Positions 1 to 8,730 of a stretch of 64,000 nt of DNA are shown in pieces. The stretch covers positions 196,894 through 260,893 of the forward strand of contig JABARS010000006.1 of NCBI GenBank assembly GCA_019187085.1. Reading direction: 5' to 3'. The DNA comes from Pseudorhodoplanes sp. (GTDB taxonomy: Bacteria > Pseudomonadota > Alphaproteobacteria > Rhizobiales > Xanthobacteraceae). Each line of letters begins with the position of its first letter. Positions within the stretch are counted from its first letter, which is position 1. The notes beneath the pieces are model-generated. The model ran no database searches. It was not told the origin of the DNA and saw only the letters and a program-made list of their open reading frames with translations. The translations under genes and the position numbers were made by a program.

Positions 1-263
1 GTCAGGCCGGTGACCGCGTTGGTTGCTCCGGGACCGGAAGTGACGAGCACCGCGCCGACCTTGCCGGTCGAGCGCGCATAGCCTTCGGCCGCATGCACCG
101 CGCCCTGTTCATGGCGCACGAGGATGTGGCGGACTTTCTCCTGCTGGAACAGGGCGTCGTAGATCGGCAGCACCGCGCCGCCCGGATAACCGAATATGTG
201 CTGCACGCCCTGGTCGGCGAGTGCTTCGATGACCATTTCGGCGCCGGTCATCTCTCTGGTCAT
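1..263 (-). CDS. ilvB: acetolactate synthase large subunit, N-terminal part (cut by window edge)
   Basis: Only the first 87 residues are present; the rest lies beyond base 1. The enzyme is ThDP-dependent and condenses two pyruvates (or pyruvate and 2-ketobutyrate) in the first common step of valine, leucine and isoleucine synthesis. The visible part has the family's opening pattern: a start like [15 protein letters not shown], then [16 protein letters not shown], then [15 protein letters not shown], whose Glu is the ThDP-activating residue, then [12 protein letters not shown]. The ATG at 263 has AGGAG about six bases upstream. Expression is probably controlled by the attenuator just upstream (326-455). 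The large-subunit name could equally be given as ilvI. Confidence 0.95.
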   Translation of the reverse strand, partial: MTREMTGAEMVIEALADQGVQHIFGYPGGAVLPIYDALFQQEKVRHILVRHEQGAVHAAEGYARSTGKVGAVLVTSGPGATNAVTGL

Positions 264-325
264 GGTCTTGCTCCTGCTGAACGCGTTGGTCGTTTTCGTT
301 CGGGTCCGGACGGGGTGATGGGAAT

Positions 326-350
326 CAAAAAGGGCCTCGAAGGCCCCGGG
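326..350 (-). terminator. intrinsic attenuator terminator of the ilv leader
   Basis: Read on the minus strand this is a GGGCC stem, TTCGA loop, GGCCC stem, followed at once by five U residues (327-331 on the plus strand are AAAAA). It lies between the leader peptide and the acetolactate synthase start. That is the expected place for a translation-controlled attenuator. Confidence 0.85.
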
Positions 351-368
351 ACAGCGCACCGCGACTGC

Positions 369-404
369 GGGTGGATTCATCCACCCCAGGCGGCGCGCCG
401 CCTT
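369..404 (-). promoter_or_regulatory. attenuator leader hairpins (pause/antiterminator candidates)
   Basis: Two inverted repeats overlap the leader peptide gene: GGGTGGAT/ATCCACCC around its stop codon (369-386), and a palindrome containing GGCGGCGCGCCGCC (about 387-404) covering its Arg-Ala codons. A ribosome stalled on the Ile/Leu/Val codons would cover different stems from one that finishes at the stop. This is the logic of ilv attenuation. Which stem is the antiterminator is inferred, not shown. Confidence 0.6.
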
Positions 405-433
405 ACGATAAGGATAATAATATTGCGCGACAT
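377..433 (-). CDS. ilv operon leader peptide (18 aa)
   Basis: The peptide reads [18 protein letters not shown]. It contains a run of Ile-Ile-Ile-Leu-Ile-Val codons, the regulatory amino acids of a branched-chain biosynthetic operon, followed by three Arg codons. It starts about 22-25 bases after the predicted transcription start and ends about 27 bases before the terminator stem. Its likely role is as a sensor of charged tRNA(Ile/Leu/Val): slow translation would favour read-through into the acetolactate synthase gene. No strong ribosome binding site is visible (GGGTAGA only). It is too short for routine gene callers. Confidence 0.8.
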   Translation of the reverse strand: MSRNIIILIVRRRAAWGG

Positions 434-461
434 GCGTCTACCCAGAACGAAGGTTGCGCGG

Positions 462-490
462 ACCATAATGGCTGCCCTGGCCGGGGTCAA
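462..490 (-). promoter_or_regulatory. sigma70-type promoter of the ilv leader
   Basis: On the minus strand there is TTGACC (485-490), a 17-base spacer, and TATGGT (462-467). Transcription would start near 455, giving a leader RNA of about 130 bases up to the attenuator terminator. The position fits the leader peptide start at 433. Confidence 0.65.
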
Positions 491-580
491 GCGGCCAGAA
501 GGCCTGACAGGGCCTCCGACCCATCCCGGTCTTCCCACCGGCCCGCAGATATTCTGCATAGCGCAGATTGGACTGGCGCC

Positions 581-608
581 AAGTGATCATTATCAAGTGA
601 CCATGATC
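581..608 (+). repeat. tandem 14-bp direct repeat before the MsrQ-like gene
   Basis: AAGTGATCATTATC is followed directly by AAGTGACCATGATC, matching at 12 of 14 positions. Both contain TGATC/GATCA elements. The pair ends 11 bases before the GTG start at 620 and lies in the divergent region shared with the ilv promoter. It could be an operator; this is inference from position only. Confidence 0.4.
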
Positions 609-619
609 AAGCCGCTATC

Positions 620-1495
620 GTGTCGAGCAACACCCACGGATCGCATGCCATGCCAGCACTCACCGTACGCTCGGGCCAGTGGCCGGCGGAGAGGATTGCC
701 GCCGCCATCCTCGTCTCGGCGCCCGCACTCTGGCTGACCTGGCGCGCGGCGACGGACGACGTCGGAGGCCGCGCCTTCGTCGAGGCCATCCGTCACACCG
801 GCAAATGGGCGATCTATATTCTGCTGGCGACGCTCGCGGTCACACCGGCCCGCCGGATTTTCGCCACCGGCCGGCTGATCATCATGCGCCGGACCTTCGG
901 CCTCGCCGCCTTCGCCTATGCGCTCTGGCACGCCTGGCTCTATGTGGCCGCCTTTGGCTATGACGCCGCTTTCATCGTACGCGACATCGTCAACCAGCTT
1001 TATCTGACCGTCGGCGCACTGGCGCTTGCGATCCTCACCGTTCTGGCGCTGACCTCCTCCGACCGCGCGATCGCGGCACTCGGCAGCGTGCGCTGGAACC
1101 GCCTGCATTCGCTGATCTACGCGGCGGGCGTCCTTGCCGTGCTGCACTATCTGCTCCGCTCCCCGCTCAATGTGTCCCAGCCGATGCTGATGGGCGGCTA
1201 CCTCGCATGGCTGCTCGGCTATCGCGCCTTGCGTGTCATTACCGGCGAGGCCGGACCCTGGCAGCTTCTGGGTCTGTCGGTCGCGATCGCCGCCCTTACC
1301 ACACTCGCTGAAGTGTCATGGTACGCGCTGCGCACCGATATCGATCCACGCCGTATCGCAATGGGCTATCTCACGTTCGACGGACAGGTCATGGCTGGCT
1401 GGTGGATCCTCGGCGCCGGACTGCTCGTGACGCTAGCCGGCTGGCGCTGGGGGATGCGCCCGCGCACGCCCGCAGGCACGACGCTCAGCGCCTGA
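620..1495 (+). CDS. ferric-reductase-like haem membrane protein (MsrQ/YedZ-like)
   Basis: A 291-residue integral membrane protein with about seven hydrophobic segments. The central part resembles the ferric reductase-like transmembrane domain of MsrQ/YedZ, the haem b subunit that passes electrons from the quinone pool to the periplasmic methionine sulfoxide reductase MsrP. Candidate haem ligands are the His in [12 protein letters not shown] and the two in [18 protein letters not shown]. It is longer than typical MsrQ (about 200 aa) because of C-terminal membrane segments, and no msrP lies in the window, so the partner is unknown. The start could be the GTG at 620 or the ATG at 650; neither has a clear ribosome binding site. 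Its 3' end overlaps the convergent miaA by 11 bases. Confidence 0.75.
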   Translation: MSSNTHGSHAMPALTVRSGQWPAERIAAAILVSAPALWLTWRAATDDVGGRAFVEAIRHTGKWAIYILLATLAVTPARRIFATGRLIIMRRTFGLAAFAYALWHAWLYVAAFGYDAAFIVRDIVNQLYLTVGALALAILTVLALTSSDRAIAALGSVRWNRLHSLIYAAGVLAVLHYLLRSPLNVSQPMLMGGYLAWLLGYRALRVITGEAGPWQLLGLSVAIAALTTLAEVSWYALRTDIDPRRIAMGYLTFDGQVMAGWWILGAGLLVTLAGWRWGMRPRTPAGTTLSA

Positions 1496-2426
1496 TGGCC
1501 GCCTCGAGCAGGCCCGAGGCCTCTGCCGGCGCCACCCAGGTCCAGCCCGGCATCTGGTTGCGGAACCACGTTACCTGCCGCTTGGCGTAGCGGCGGGTGT
1601 CCATGATGCCCCCTTCCGCCGCCTGTTCGAGCGAAATCTCCCCGCGCAGATGACGCCGCAGCCACGGCACGCCATGCGCTTTAATCGCCGGCAGGGTCTC
1701 GGGCAATCCGCGCGCATCGAGCGCGCGCACCTCCTCGATGGCGCCCGCCGCGAGCATGTCCCCGAAACGGCAGGCGATCCGCCGCTTCAGCTCCTCGCGC
1801 TCCGGCTGCAGGAAAATCCGCACGGCGTGCGCAGCTTCCACCAGCGGCGGCATTCCCTCGCGCTGCCATTCCCCGATGGTGCGCCCGGTTCCCTCCACCA
1901 CTTCCAGCGCCCGCAGGATGCGCGAGCGGTCGCGCGGCATCAGGCGGGCGGCAGCGGCCGGGTCGCGCTGCGTCAGCGCGGCGTAAAGCGCCTCCACCCC
2001 TTCCCGCTCCAGCCGGGCGCGCCATTGCGCTCGGATCGAGGGATCGACCGGCGGAATAGCGGCCAGTCCCGACAGCAGCGCCTTGAAATAAAGGCCCGTC
2101 CCGCCGACGAAGACCGGCAATGTCCCTGTCCCGGACAGTTCACCCAGCACGGCGGTGACGTCGCGCAGCCAAGCGCCGACCGAGTAATTGCAGGCGGCGT
2201 CGACATGACCGTAAAGCCGGTGCGGGACCGCGGCCTCCTCCTCCGGCGTCGGACGCGCCGTGATGACGCGCAGATCGCGATAGACCTGCATTGAATCGGC
2301 ATTGACGATCGTGCCGCCGACCCGGCGCGCGAGGGCAAGCGCAAGCGCGGACTTGCCGCTAGCAGTCGGCCCTGCAATAAGCACCGCGCGCGCGCCGGCC
2401 CCTGAAAGCCCGTCCCTGTCTGCCAT
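1485..2426 (-). CDS. miaA: tRNA dimethylallyltransferase
   Basis: Transfers a dimethylallyl group to N6 of adenosine 37 in tRNAs that read codons starting with U, the first step to ms2i6A. The P-loop [15 protein letters not shown] lies near the N terminus, followed by [27 protein letters not shown], and the C-terminal [15 protein letters not shown] signature. At 313 residues it has normal family length. The reading frame is open further upstream, but that part is antisense to serB and lacks family similarity, so the ATG at 2426 is chosen. It abuts the serB ATG at 2427 directly, forming CATATG. A weak AGG lies upstream inside serB. Confidence 0.93.
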   Translation of the reverse strand: MADRDGLSGAGARAVLIAGPTASGKSALALALARRVGGTIVNADSMQVYRDLRVITARPTPEEEAAVPHRLYGHVDAACNYSVGAWLRDVTAVLGELSGTGTLPVFVGGTGLYFKALLSGLAAIPPVDPSIRAQWRARLEREGVEALYAALTQRDPAAAARLMPRDRSRILRALEVVEGTGRTIGEWQREGMPPLVEAAHAVRIFLQPEREELKRRIACRFGDMLAAGAIEEVRALDARGLPETLPAIKAHGVPWLRRHLRGEISLEQAAEGGIMDTRRYAKRQVTWFRNQMPGWTWVAPAEASGLLEAAIRR

Positions 2427-3329
2427 ATGACCTACGTCGCCACGCTCATCTGCAATCCCGATACTCCGGCGCTGACCGACGCACTCATCCGCCGCGTCCG
2501 CCGCTCGCTTTACGCCGCGCAGGACGTGCAATGGCTCGCCCCCGCGGTCGCCGCCGACATCATATTCGCTCCCGGCGAAGACAGCGATCAGCGTGGCCTG
2601 AGCGACCTGCTGCGCACCGTAATAGCGGGCGAGCCGGTCGATGTCGTGGTGCAACGGCCGGCGCACCGGCGCAAGGCGCTTTTCGTGGCCGACATGGATT
2701 CCACCATTATCGGTCAGGAATGCATCGACGAACTGGCGGACTTCGTCGGGCTGCGGGAGCATGTCGCCGCCATCACCGAGCGCGCCATGCGCGGGGAGAT
2801 CGCCTTCGAGCCGGCGCTGCGCGAGCGTGTCGCCCTGCTCAAGGGGCTGCCAACCACGGTGATCGACACCGTGATCGCGGACCGGATCACGGCGACCCCG
2901 GGCGCGCGTACGCTGGTCGCGACCATGCGGGCGCACGGCACGCGGACCTGCCTGGTTTCGGGCGGCTTCACGCTGTTCACCCAGGCCGTCGCGCGCATGG
3001 TCGGGTTCGACGAGAACCGGGGCAATACGCTCGCGGTCGCGCCCGACAGCACGCTCACCGGCACCGTGACCGAACCGATCCTCGGCCGCGAGGGCAAGCT
3101 TGCGACATTGCTGGATCTGGCAGGCCGTCTCGGCATTAGCCTCGAGCGCACCATGTCGGCCGGCGACGGCGCCAACGACCTTGCAATGATCGCGGCCTCA
3201 GGTCTCGGCGTCGCCTATCACGCCAAGCCGGCACTGGCGGCCGCCGCCCATGCGCGCATCGATCATGCCGACCTGACGGCCCTGCTCTACGCCCAGGGCT
3301 ATCGCCGCGACGAGTTCGTCGAGGCCTGA
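2427..3329 (+). CDS. serB: phosphoserine phosphatase
   Basis: HAD-superfamily enzyme of 300 residues that hydrolyses O-phosphoserine to serine, the last step of the phosphorylated serine pathway. The nucleophile motif is [19 protein letters not shown] (first Asp nucleophile, second general acid/base), followed by [10 protein letters not shown] (motif II Ser), a motif III lysine near [13 protein letters not shown], and [12 protein letters not shown] (motif IV Asp pair). The N-terminal 75 residues form the ACT-like extension usual in proteobacterial SerB. The first ATG fits the family start. No purine-rich ribosome binding site precedes it, so the promoter and leader must lie inside miaA or the mRNA may be leaderless. 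Confidence 0.95.
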   Translation: MTYVATLICNPDTPALTDALIRRVRRSLYAAQDVQWLAPAVAADIIFAPGEDSDQRGLSDLLRTVIAGEPVDVVVQRPAHRRKALFVADMDSTIIGQECIDELADFVGLREHVAAITERAMRGEIAFEPALRERVALLKGLPTTVIDTVIADRITATPGARTLVATMRAHGTRTCLVSGGFTLFTQAVARMVGFDENRGNTLAVAPDSTLTGTVTEPILGREGKLATLLDLAGRLGISLERTMSAGDGANDLAMIAASGLGVAYHAKPALAAAAHARIDHADLTALLYAQGYRRDEFVEA

Positions 3330-3336
3330 CATGCAA

Positions 3337-3356
3337 GCGGCGGCCGAAGCCGCCGC
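3337..3356. terminator. hairpin between convergent serB and degP
   Basis: GCGGCGGC, loop CGAA, GCCGCCGC: a perfect 8-bp GC stem with a stable tetraloop, centred between the converging genes. There is no T-tract on either side, so it may be a weak or Rho-assisted bidirectional terminator, or simply an mRNA 3' stabiliser. Confidence 0.45.
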
Positions 3357-3383
3357 CGCATAGTCCGGTTTGCGTCCCCCGCG

Positions 3384-4883
3384 CTATTGCAGCGAGAGAG
3401 CGACGAAGCGCTTTTCGCCGGCCGCGTTCGTGACCAGCAGCAGCGCGGTCTTGCGGCCTTCCTTCTTGAGCTTCTCGACCTTCTTCTGGAAATCGTCGGC
3501 GGTGGCGACCGCCTCCTGCGCGATCTCCACGATTACGTCGCCGGCCGACAACCGCTTCTCGGCCGCCGGCGAACGCTGGTCGATGCCCGTGATCACGACG
3601 CCGCCCTTCACCGCATCGCTGATCTTGTAGCGGCGGCGCAGATCCTCGTTGAAGGTGGACAGTTCGAGGCCGAGCGACTTCTTGACCACCGTGTCCTTGT
3701 CCTGCGGGGTCGTCGTGCGTGCGGAGGCCGGCTGCGGCTTCTCCTCGTCGAGCAGACGGCCGAGCTTGACGGTCTTCCTCTCTTCCTTGCCCTTGCGGAT
3801 GACGATGACTTCCACGTCCTTGCCGACCGGGGTATCGGCGACGATGCGCGGCAGATCGCGCATCTCCTTGATGTCCTTGCCGTCGAACTTGACGACGACG
3901 TCGCCGGCCTCGATGCCGGCGGGCTTGGCCGGTCCCTTGTCATCGACACCGGCGATCAGCGCGCCGCGCGTCTGCTTGAGGCCGAGACTGTCGGCAAGCT
4001 CGTCGGTCACCTGCTGGATGCGCACACCGAGCCAGCCGCGCCGCACTTCCTTGTATTCGCGCAACTGGTCGATCACGGCGATCGCGGTCTTCGAGGGCAC
4101 CGCAAATCCGATGCCGATCGAGCCGCCGGACGGCGAGATGATCGCAGTGTTCACGCCGACGACTTCGCCGTCGAGGTTGAACAGCGGCCCGCCGGAATTG
4201 CCGCGGTTAATGGCGGCGTCGGTCTGGATATAGTTGTCGTAGGGGCCGGAATTGATGTCGCGGTTGCGCGCGGACACGATGCCCGCGGTCACCGAGCCGC
4301 CGAGGCTGAACGGGTTGCCGATGGCGATCACCCACTCGCCGAGCCGGATCTTGTCGGAGTCGCCGAACTTCACTGCCTTGAGCGGCTTGGTCGGCGTCAC
4401 GCGCAGCAGCGCAAGGTCTGTTTTTTGATCGCGGCCGATAATTTCGGCCTTCAGTCGCGAACCATCGTTGAACACGACGGTGACTTCGTCCGCTTCCGAA
4501 ATGACGTGATTGTTGGTGACCACGATCCCGGAGGGATCGATCACGAAACCCGAACCGAGCGAATTGACCCGGCGCGGACCGCGCTCGCGGTTCTGCTCGC
4601 CGCCGGGCCCGCGACGGTTCTTGAAAAACTCCTCGAAAAACTCCTCGAACGGCGAACCGGGCGGCACCTGCGGGGCCGGCCCCGAGGAGCGCGCATCGAC
4701 GGTCTGCGAGGTCGAGATATTGACCACCGCGTCAATGACATTCTCCGCCACGTCGGCGATCTTTTCAGGCCCGCGCGCGGCCGCCGGCTGAACCAGCAGC
4801 GGAGCCGCGACCATGGCGGCTGCAATCGCGTACGCGAACGGATTGCGCAAATTCACTCGGGAACGAGGCAGTAAGCCGGTCAT
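3384..4883 (-). CDS. degP: periplasmic serine endoprotease of the DegP/HtrA (Do) family
   Basis: A 499-residue secreted quality-control protease and chaperone that degrades misfolded envelope proteins. A signal peptide (residues about 14-36, ending near QPAAARG) is followed by a trypsin-like domain with the catalytic triad His in VVTNNHVI, Asp in KTDLALLRV and Ser in GNSGGPLFN. Two PDZ domains follow (about 275-370 and 405-490), with carboxylate-binding loops near RGWLGVRI and KKSLGLEL. A Gly/Glu/Arg-rich Q-loop precedes the His. The ATG at 4883 is chosen because it starts directly before the signal peptide and has AGGAGA upstream. It is last in the run hflK-hflC-DUF2065-degP, a set concerned with membrane and periplasmic protein turnover. 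Confidence 0.95.
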   Translation of the reverse strand: MTGLLPRSRVNLRNPFAYAIAAAMVAAPLLVQPAAARGPEKIADVAENVIDAVVNISTSQTVDARSSGPAPQVPPGSPFEEFFEEFFKNRRGPGGEQNRERGPRRVNSLGSGFVIDPSGIVVTNNHVISEADEVTVVFNDGSRLKAEIIGRDQKTDLALLRVTPTKPLKAVKFGDSDKIRLGEWVIAIGNPFSLGGSVTAGIVSARNRDINSGPYDNYIQTDAAINRGNSGGPLFNLDGEVVGVNTAIISPSGGSIGIGFAVPSKTAIAVIDQLREYKEVRRGWLGVRIQQVTDELADSLGLKQTRGALIAGVDDKGPAKPAGIEAGDVVVKFDGKDIKEMRDLPRIVADTPVGKDVEVIVIRKGKEERKTVKLGRLLDEEKPQPASARTTTPQDKDTVVKKSLGLELSTFNEDLRRRYKISDAVKGGVVITGIDQRSPAAEKRLSAGDVIVEIAQEAVATADDFQKKVEKLKKEGRKTALLLVTNAAGEKRFVALSLQ

Positions 4884-5035
4884 GGCTTGTCGGTCTCCTG
4901 GGGGCGGGTTGTTGTCAGACTGCGCCCGGCGCGAATATGGCGCAAGGGTTGCGTTCAAGCGGAATGGGCCGTCCGATTGCGGCGGAATAGCGGCCCGTCA
5001 GCGCACTTTCGCTTGAGGCGGGACCGAAGCCGTGG

Positions 5036-5221
5036 TCAACCGCGAATCAACCAGATCAACAGCGTTCCGAGGACAGCCGATACCACTCCCACGATGCGCA
5101 GCATCTGATCGGGCGCCTGCATGACGCTTTCGAAGGCCTTCTTGGCCAGATCCGGAAAGGCCGCCAGAACCAGTCCTTCCAAGACAAAGACCAGCCCAAG
5201 CGCGACGATGAAATCGGTCAT
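5036..5221 (-). CDS. DUF2065 small membrane protein
   Basis: A 61-residue protein made almost entirely of two hydrophobic helices (residues about 4-22 and 42-58) joined by a short amphipathic stretch. Sequence and position between hflC and degP match the DUF2065 family, which is regularly found beside hflKC in proteobacteria. Its function is unknown. The context suggests a membrane partner of the HflKC/FtsH or DegP quality-control machinery, which is inference. It lies 36 bases downstream of hflC and is probably co-transcribed with it. Confidence 0.85.
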   Translation of the reverse strand: MTDFIVALGLVFVLEGLVLAAFPDLAKKAFESVMQAPDQMLRIVGVVSAVLGTLLIWLIRG

Positions 5222-5257
5222 GCCCGGCCGGTCCTGTCTGGTTCTGCGGGGATGCGG

Positions 5258-6172
5258 TCAGCGCGTTGCAGGCGTCCCCTCGCGCGGCGGCGTGCCCCTA
5301 AGCTTGCCGGACGGGTCCGCAAAAAAGCGGAAGAAGTCCGAGTCCGGCTTGAGCACCATGCGCGTGTCGCTATGCCGCAGGCCGGCCTCATAGGCCTGCA
5401 TCGAGCGATAGAACGAGAAGAAGTCCGCGTCGCGGCTGAACGCCTCGGCGAAAATACGGTTGCGTTCGGCATCGCCTTCGCCGCGGATCTGCTCGGCGCG
5501 CGAGGTGGTCTCGGCGACCAGCACGGTCACCTCGCGGTCGGCACGCGAGCGAATTTCCTGCGCCCGCTGAGCGCCGAGCGCACGGAATTCGGCCGCCTCG
5601 CGCTGGCGTTCGGTCTGCATGCGCTGATAGACCGCCTGGCTGTTCTGTTCGGGCAGGTCGGCGCGGCGGATACGGACGTCGACCACCTGGATGCCATAGG
5701 CATTGGCGTCGCGGTCGAGTTGCTCGCGGATACGGCTCATCAGCGTCGCGCGTTCGTCGCGCACCACCGCCTGGAACGTCGCCTCACCCAGAACACGACG
5801 CAAGCCGGCATTCAGGAGTGTGCCCAATTGCGAATTGGCGCCGGCAATCGAACCGAGACGCTGATAATAGAGCAGCGAATTGGTGATCCGGTAGCGCGCG
5901 AAAGCATCGACAACGAGACGCTTCTGGTCCGAGGCAATCACTTCCTGCGCCGGATTTTCCAGATCGAGGATGCGCTTGTCGATATAGACGACGTTGTCGA
6001 TGAACGGCACCTTGTAGGCAAGGCCCGGCTCCGCAATCACCCGTACCGGCTGACCGAACCGCAGCACCAGGGCCTGGTTGATCTGGTTGACGCTGAACAG
6101 CGCGCTATAGGCGGTGATGGCCGCCCCGACGAGCAGCACTAGCAGGACGCCGCCGACAAATCCGAGTCTCAT
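5258..6172 (-). CDS. hflC: HflC, SPFH-domain modulator of the FtsH protease
   Basis: A 304-residue inner-membrane protein with one N-terminal transmembrane helix (residues about 4-25), a periplasmic SPFH/band-7 domain beginning NQINQALVLRFGQPVRVI, and a long charged helical region (about 180-245) that would form the cage wall with HflK. HflKC encloses FtsH and restrains proteolysis of membrane substrates. Its start overlaps the hflK stop by four bases (ATGA). The C-terminal tail is Pro/Thr-rich. Confidence 0.95.
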   Translation of the reverse strand: MRLGFVGGVLLVLLVGAAITAYSALFSVNQINQALVLRFGQPVRVIAEPGLAYKVPFIDNVVYIDKRILDLENPAQEVIASDQKRLVVDAFARYRITNSLLYYQRLGSIAGANSQLGTLLNAGLRRVLGEATFQAVVRDERATLMSRIREQLDRDANAYGIQVVDVRIRRADLPEQNSQAVYQRMQTERQREAAEFRALGAQRAQEIRSRADREVTVLVAETTSRAEQIRGEGDAERNRIFAEAFSRDADFFSFYRSMQAYEAGLRHSDTRMVLKPDSDFFRFFADPSGKLRGTPPREGTPATR

Positions 6173-7302
6173 TGGTTGCCTCCCGCGCGCGTTTGCGGCT
6201 GCTGAGCCGACGGACGGCTCAGTTCGTTGAGCGGCAGATAGGGCACTACGCCTGACGCGCCGCCGGCGCCGGGATCGAGGATGATCTTGTCGGTGCCGCC
6301 GAACAGTCGCTCCATCGTTTCCAGATAGATGCGCTGGCGCGTGACTTCGGGCGCCTTGCGATACTCGTCATAGATTTTCAGAAAGCGGGCGGTCTGACCC
6401 TTGGCTTCGGCCACCGTCTGCTCGCGATAGGCTTCCGCGGCCTGCGTGATCTGCGCGGCGCGGCCGCGCGCCTCCGGCAGCACGCGGTTGGCATAGGTCT
6501 GCGCCTCATTCTGCGCACGCTCGAGGTCGGCGCGCGCCGCCTGCACGTCGCGGAAGGCGTCGATGACCTGTTGCGGGGGATCGACCTTCTGCATCTGGAC
6601 CTGCTCGATCAGGACGCCGGCGCCGTAATCGTCCAGCGTCTTCTGCATCAGATCGTGCACGGCGGTTTCGATCACCTGACGCGCGCCGGTGAGGATCGGC
6701 TGGATCTGGGAGCGGCCGATGACTTCGCGCATCGCGCTCTCGGCAACCGCCTTCACGGTGCCTTCCGGCGCCTGGATGTTGAACAGGAAATCGCCGAGCC
6801 CGTTCGGCTTGACCTTCCAGAGGACCGAGAAATCGACGTCGACGATGTTTTCGTCGCCGGTGAGCATCAGGCTTTCTTCGGGGACGTCGCGCACGGTGGG
6901 ACCGCGGCGGCCGTCGTCAACGGTGCGCATGCCGATGTCGGTCTTGATCACGCGCAGCGCCTGCGCGGTCCGCACCGTCTCGATCGGATAAGGCAGGTGA
7001 TAGTTGAGGCCCGGCTCGGCGGTACGCACGAACTTGCCGAAGCGCAGCACGGCACCGAGTTCCTGGGATTCAACGCGGAAAAATCCGGAGAAGAACCACA
7101 GGCCGATCGCGGCGAGGGCGAGCAGGACGAAGCCCTTGCCGCCCATGCTGCCGCCCGGCAGGATGTTCTTGATCTTGTCCTGGCTCCGGCGCAGCAGGTC
7201 CTCAAGGTCGGGCGGCGTCGGCCCCGACGATTGCGGGCCAGATCCCCACGGACCCTTGGGTCCCGAGCCCCACGGGCCTCCGCCCTGATTGCTCCACGGC
7301 AT
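6169..7302 (-). CDS. hflK: HflK, SPFH-domain modulator of the FtsH protease
   Basis: A 377-residue partner of HflC. The cytoplasmic N terminus is very rich in Gly, Pro and Trp, with repeats like GPWGSGP in residues 5-30. A transmembrane helix lies at about 58-75, then the SPFH domain starting VESQELGAVLRFGKFV, then a long helix with RVLPEARGRAAQITQAAEAYR. A good ribosome binding site (AGGAGA) precedes the ATG at 7302. The promoter at 7352-7380 would drive hflK, hflC, DUF2065 and possibly degP separately from thyA-folA. Confidence 0.95.
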   Translation of the reverse strand: MPWSNQGGGPWGSGPKGPWGSGPQSSGPTPPDLEDLLRRSQDKIKNILPGGSMGGKGFVLLALAAIGLWFFSGFFRVESQELGAVLRFGKFVRTAEPGLNYHLPYPIETVRTAQALRVIKTDIGMRTVDDGRRGPTVRDVPEESLMLTGDENIVDVDFSVLWKVKPNGLGDFLFNIQAPEGTVKAVAESAMREVIGRSQIQPILTGARQVIETAVHDLMQKTLDDYGAGVLIEQVQMQKVDPPQQVIDAFRDVQAARADLERAQNEAQTYANRVLPEARGRAAQITQAAEAYREQTVAEAKGQTARFLKIYDEYRKAPEVTRQRIYLETMERLFGGTDKIILDPGAGGASGVVPYLPLNELSRPSAQQPQTRAGGNQ

Positions 7303-7351
7303 GCAATTCTCCTTGGACGCCGGCCCCTGCGGACCGGCCGGTTCTGCCGGG

Positions 7352-7380
7352 GTTATAGGGAAGCTTTCCCCCGCTTACAA
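7352..7380 (-). promoter_or_regulatory. sigma70-type promoter for hflK-hflC
   Basis: On the minus strand, TTGTAA (7375-7380), a 17-base spacer and TATAAC (7352-7357) lie between the end of folA and the hflK start. Transcription would begin near 7345, about 43 bases before the ATG. Spacing and -10 element are good; no experimental support is available here. Confidence 0.55.
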
Positions 7381-7387
7381 CGCGCGT

Positions 7388-7933
7388 TCATGCCGCGCCC
7401 CGGCGGATATATGTCGCGAAAGTAAAGGCACAATCGTCTTCCGGCCCCTTCGGGTGCGCCCGCCGATCGATCTCCCGCCATTGCGCCTGATCGATGTCCG
7501 GGAAAAGGGCATCGCCCTGCGGATGGGCATGGACGATAGTCAGGACCAGCCGGTCGGCGGTGGCCATCGTCTGCGCGAAGATATCGGTGCCGCCGATCAC
7601 CGCGATGGCATCCGCGCCTCGCCGCAGCGCATCGCCGCGGGCCGCGATGAGCGCCGCCTCCAGGCTCGGCGCCACCACGATGTCGGGCGCGGCAAAATCC
7701 GCATCGCGGGTGACGACGATACTGGTCCGTCCCTTCAGCGCCCTGCCGATCGACTGGAACGTCCGCCGTCCCATGATCATCGGCTTGTTCATGGTGACGG
7801 ACTTGAAATATTGCAGGTCGGACTTCAGCCGCCACGGCAGCCCGCCGTCACGGCCGATCACGCCGTTCTCGGCGACCGCGGCAACCAGGATGATGTCGAT
7901 CTTTCGGGGCGCACCGGCTTCGATCGCGCTCAC
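7388..7933 (-). CDS. folA: dihydrofolate reductase
   Basis: A 181-residue enzyme that reduces dihydrofolate to tetrahydrofolate with NADPH, recycling the dihydrofolate made by ThyA. Visible motifs are [20 protein letters not shown] at the substrate/Met20-loop region, [16 protein letters not shown] (NADPH binding) and [14 protein letters not shown]. It is slightly longer than the E. coli enzyme (159 aa), with an eight-residue N-terminal extension. Its ATG overlaps the thyA stop by four bases, so the two enzymes of one cycle are probably translationally coupled. Confidence 0.95.
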   Translation of the reverse strand: MSAIEAGAPRKIDIILVAAVAENGVIGRDGGLPWRLKSDLQYFKSVTMNKPMIMGRRTFQSIGRALKGRTSIVVTRDADFAAPDIVVAPSLEAALIAARGDALRRGADAIAVIGGTDIFAQTMATADRLVLTIVHAHPQGDALFPDIDQAQWREIDRRAHPKGPEDDCAFTFATYIRRGAA

Positions 7934-8724
7934 ACCGCAACCTCGGCCTTGATGTGCGGATGCGGATCGTAACCTTCGATGGTGAAATCCGGATAGGTGA
8001 AGGCGAACAGGTCGTGCACCTGCGGATTGACGGTCATCGTCGGCAGCGCCCGCGGCGCGCGCGACAATTGCAGACGCGCCTGCTCGATGTGGTTGAGGTA
8101 AAGGTGCGCGTCACCGAACGTGTGGACGAATTCGCCGGGCTTCAGCCCGGTGACCTGCGCCACCATCATGGTGAGCAGCGCATAGGAGGCGATGTTGAAC
8201 GGCACGCCGAGAAAGATATCGGCGGAGCGCTGGTAGAGCTGGCAGGACAGGCGGCCGCGCGCCGCATAGAACTGGAACAGGCAATGGCAAGGCGGCAGCG
8301 CCATGCGGTCGACGTCGGCGGGATTCCAGGCACTGACGATGAGCCGACGCGAATCCGGATTGCGGCGGATCATCTCGACGACATTGGCGATCTGGTCGAT
8401 GGTCCGCCCGTCCGGCGTCGGCCAGGATCGCCACTGGTGTCCGTAGACCGGCCCGAGATTACCCTTCTCGTCGGCCCATTCGTCCCAGATGCGCACGCCG
8501 TGGTCCTGCAGGTATTTCACATTGGTGTCGCCGCGCAGGAACCAGAGCAGTTCGTAGACGATCGACTTCAGATGCAGCTTTTTCGTCGTCAGGAGCGGAA
8601 AGCCGTCGGCCAAATCAAAGCGCATCTGATAGCCGAAAACGGACAGGGTCCCCGTGCCGGTACGGTCGCGCTTCTCCGCGCCGTCGGCGAGAACGTGCTC
8701 CATCAGTTCGAGATACTGGCGCAT
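7930..8724 (-). CDS. thyA: thymidylate synthase
   Basis: A 264-residue enzyme, the same length as the E. coli protein, that converts dUMP to dTMP using methylene-tetrahydrofolate. It begins [15 protein letters not shown] like its family, has [17 protein letters not shown], the catalytic Cys in [31 protein letters not shown] for dUMP binding, and ends in the conserved AEVAV. The start is therefore certain. It is first gene of thyA-folA. The 5' untranslated region carries a hairpin that overlaps the likely ribosome binding site (8731-8764). Confidence 0.97.
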   Translation of the reverse strand: MRQYLELMEHVLADGAEKRDRTGTGTLSVFGYQMRFDLADGFPLLTTKKLHLKSIVYELLWFLRGDTNVKYLQDHGVRIWDEWADEKGNLGPVYGHQWRSWPTPDGRTIDQIANVVEMIRRNPDSRRLIVSAWNPADVDRMALPPCHCLFQFYAARGRLSCQLYQRSADIFLGVPFNIASYALLTMMVAQVTGLKPGEFVHTFGDAHLYLNHIEQARLQLSRAPRALPTMTVNPQVHDLFAFTYPDFTIEGYDPHPHIKAEVAV

Positions 8725-8730
8725 CGGTGA

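Noticed and set aside
2427..2936. N-terminal extension of miaA reaching into serB
   Set aside because: The extra residues are antisense to serB, which has a clear N-terminal family match, and the extended part does not look like MiaA.
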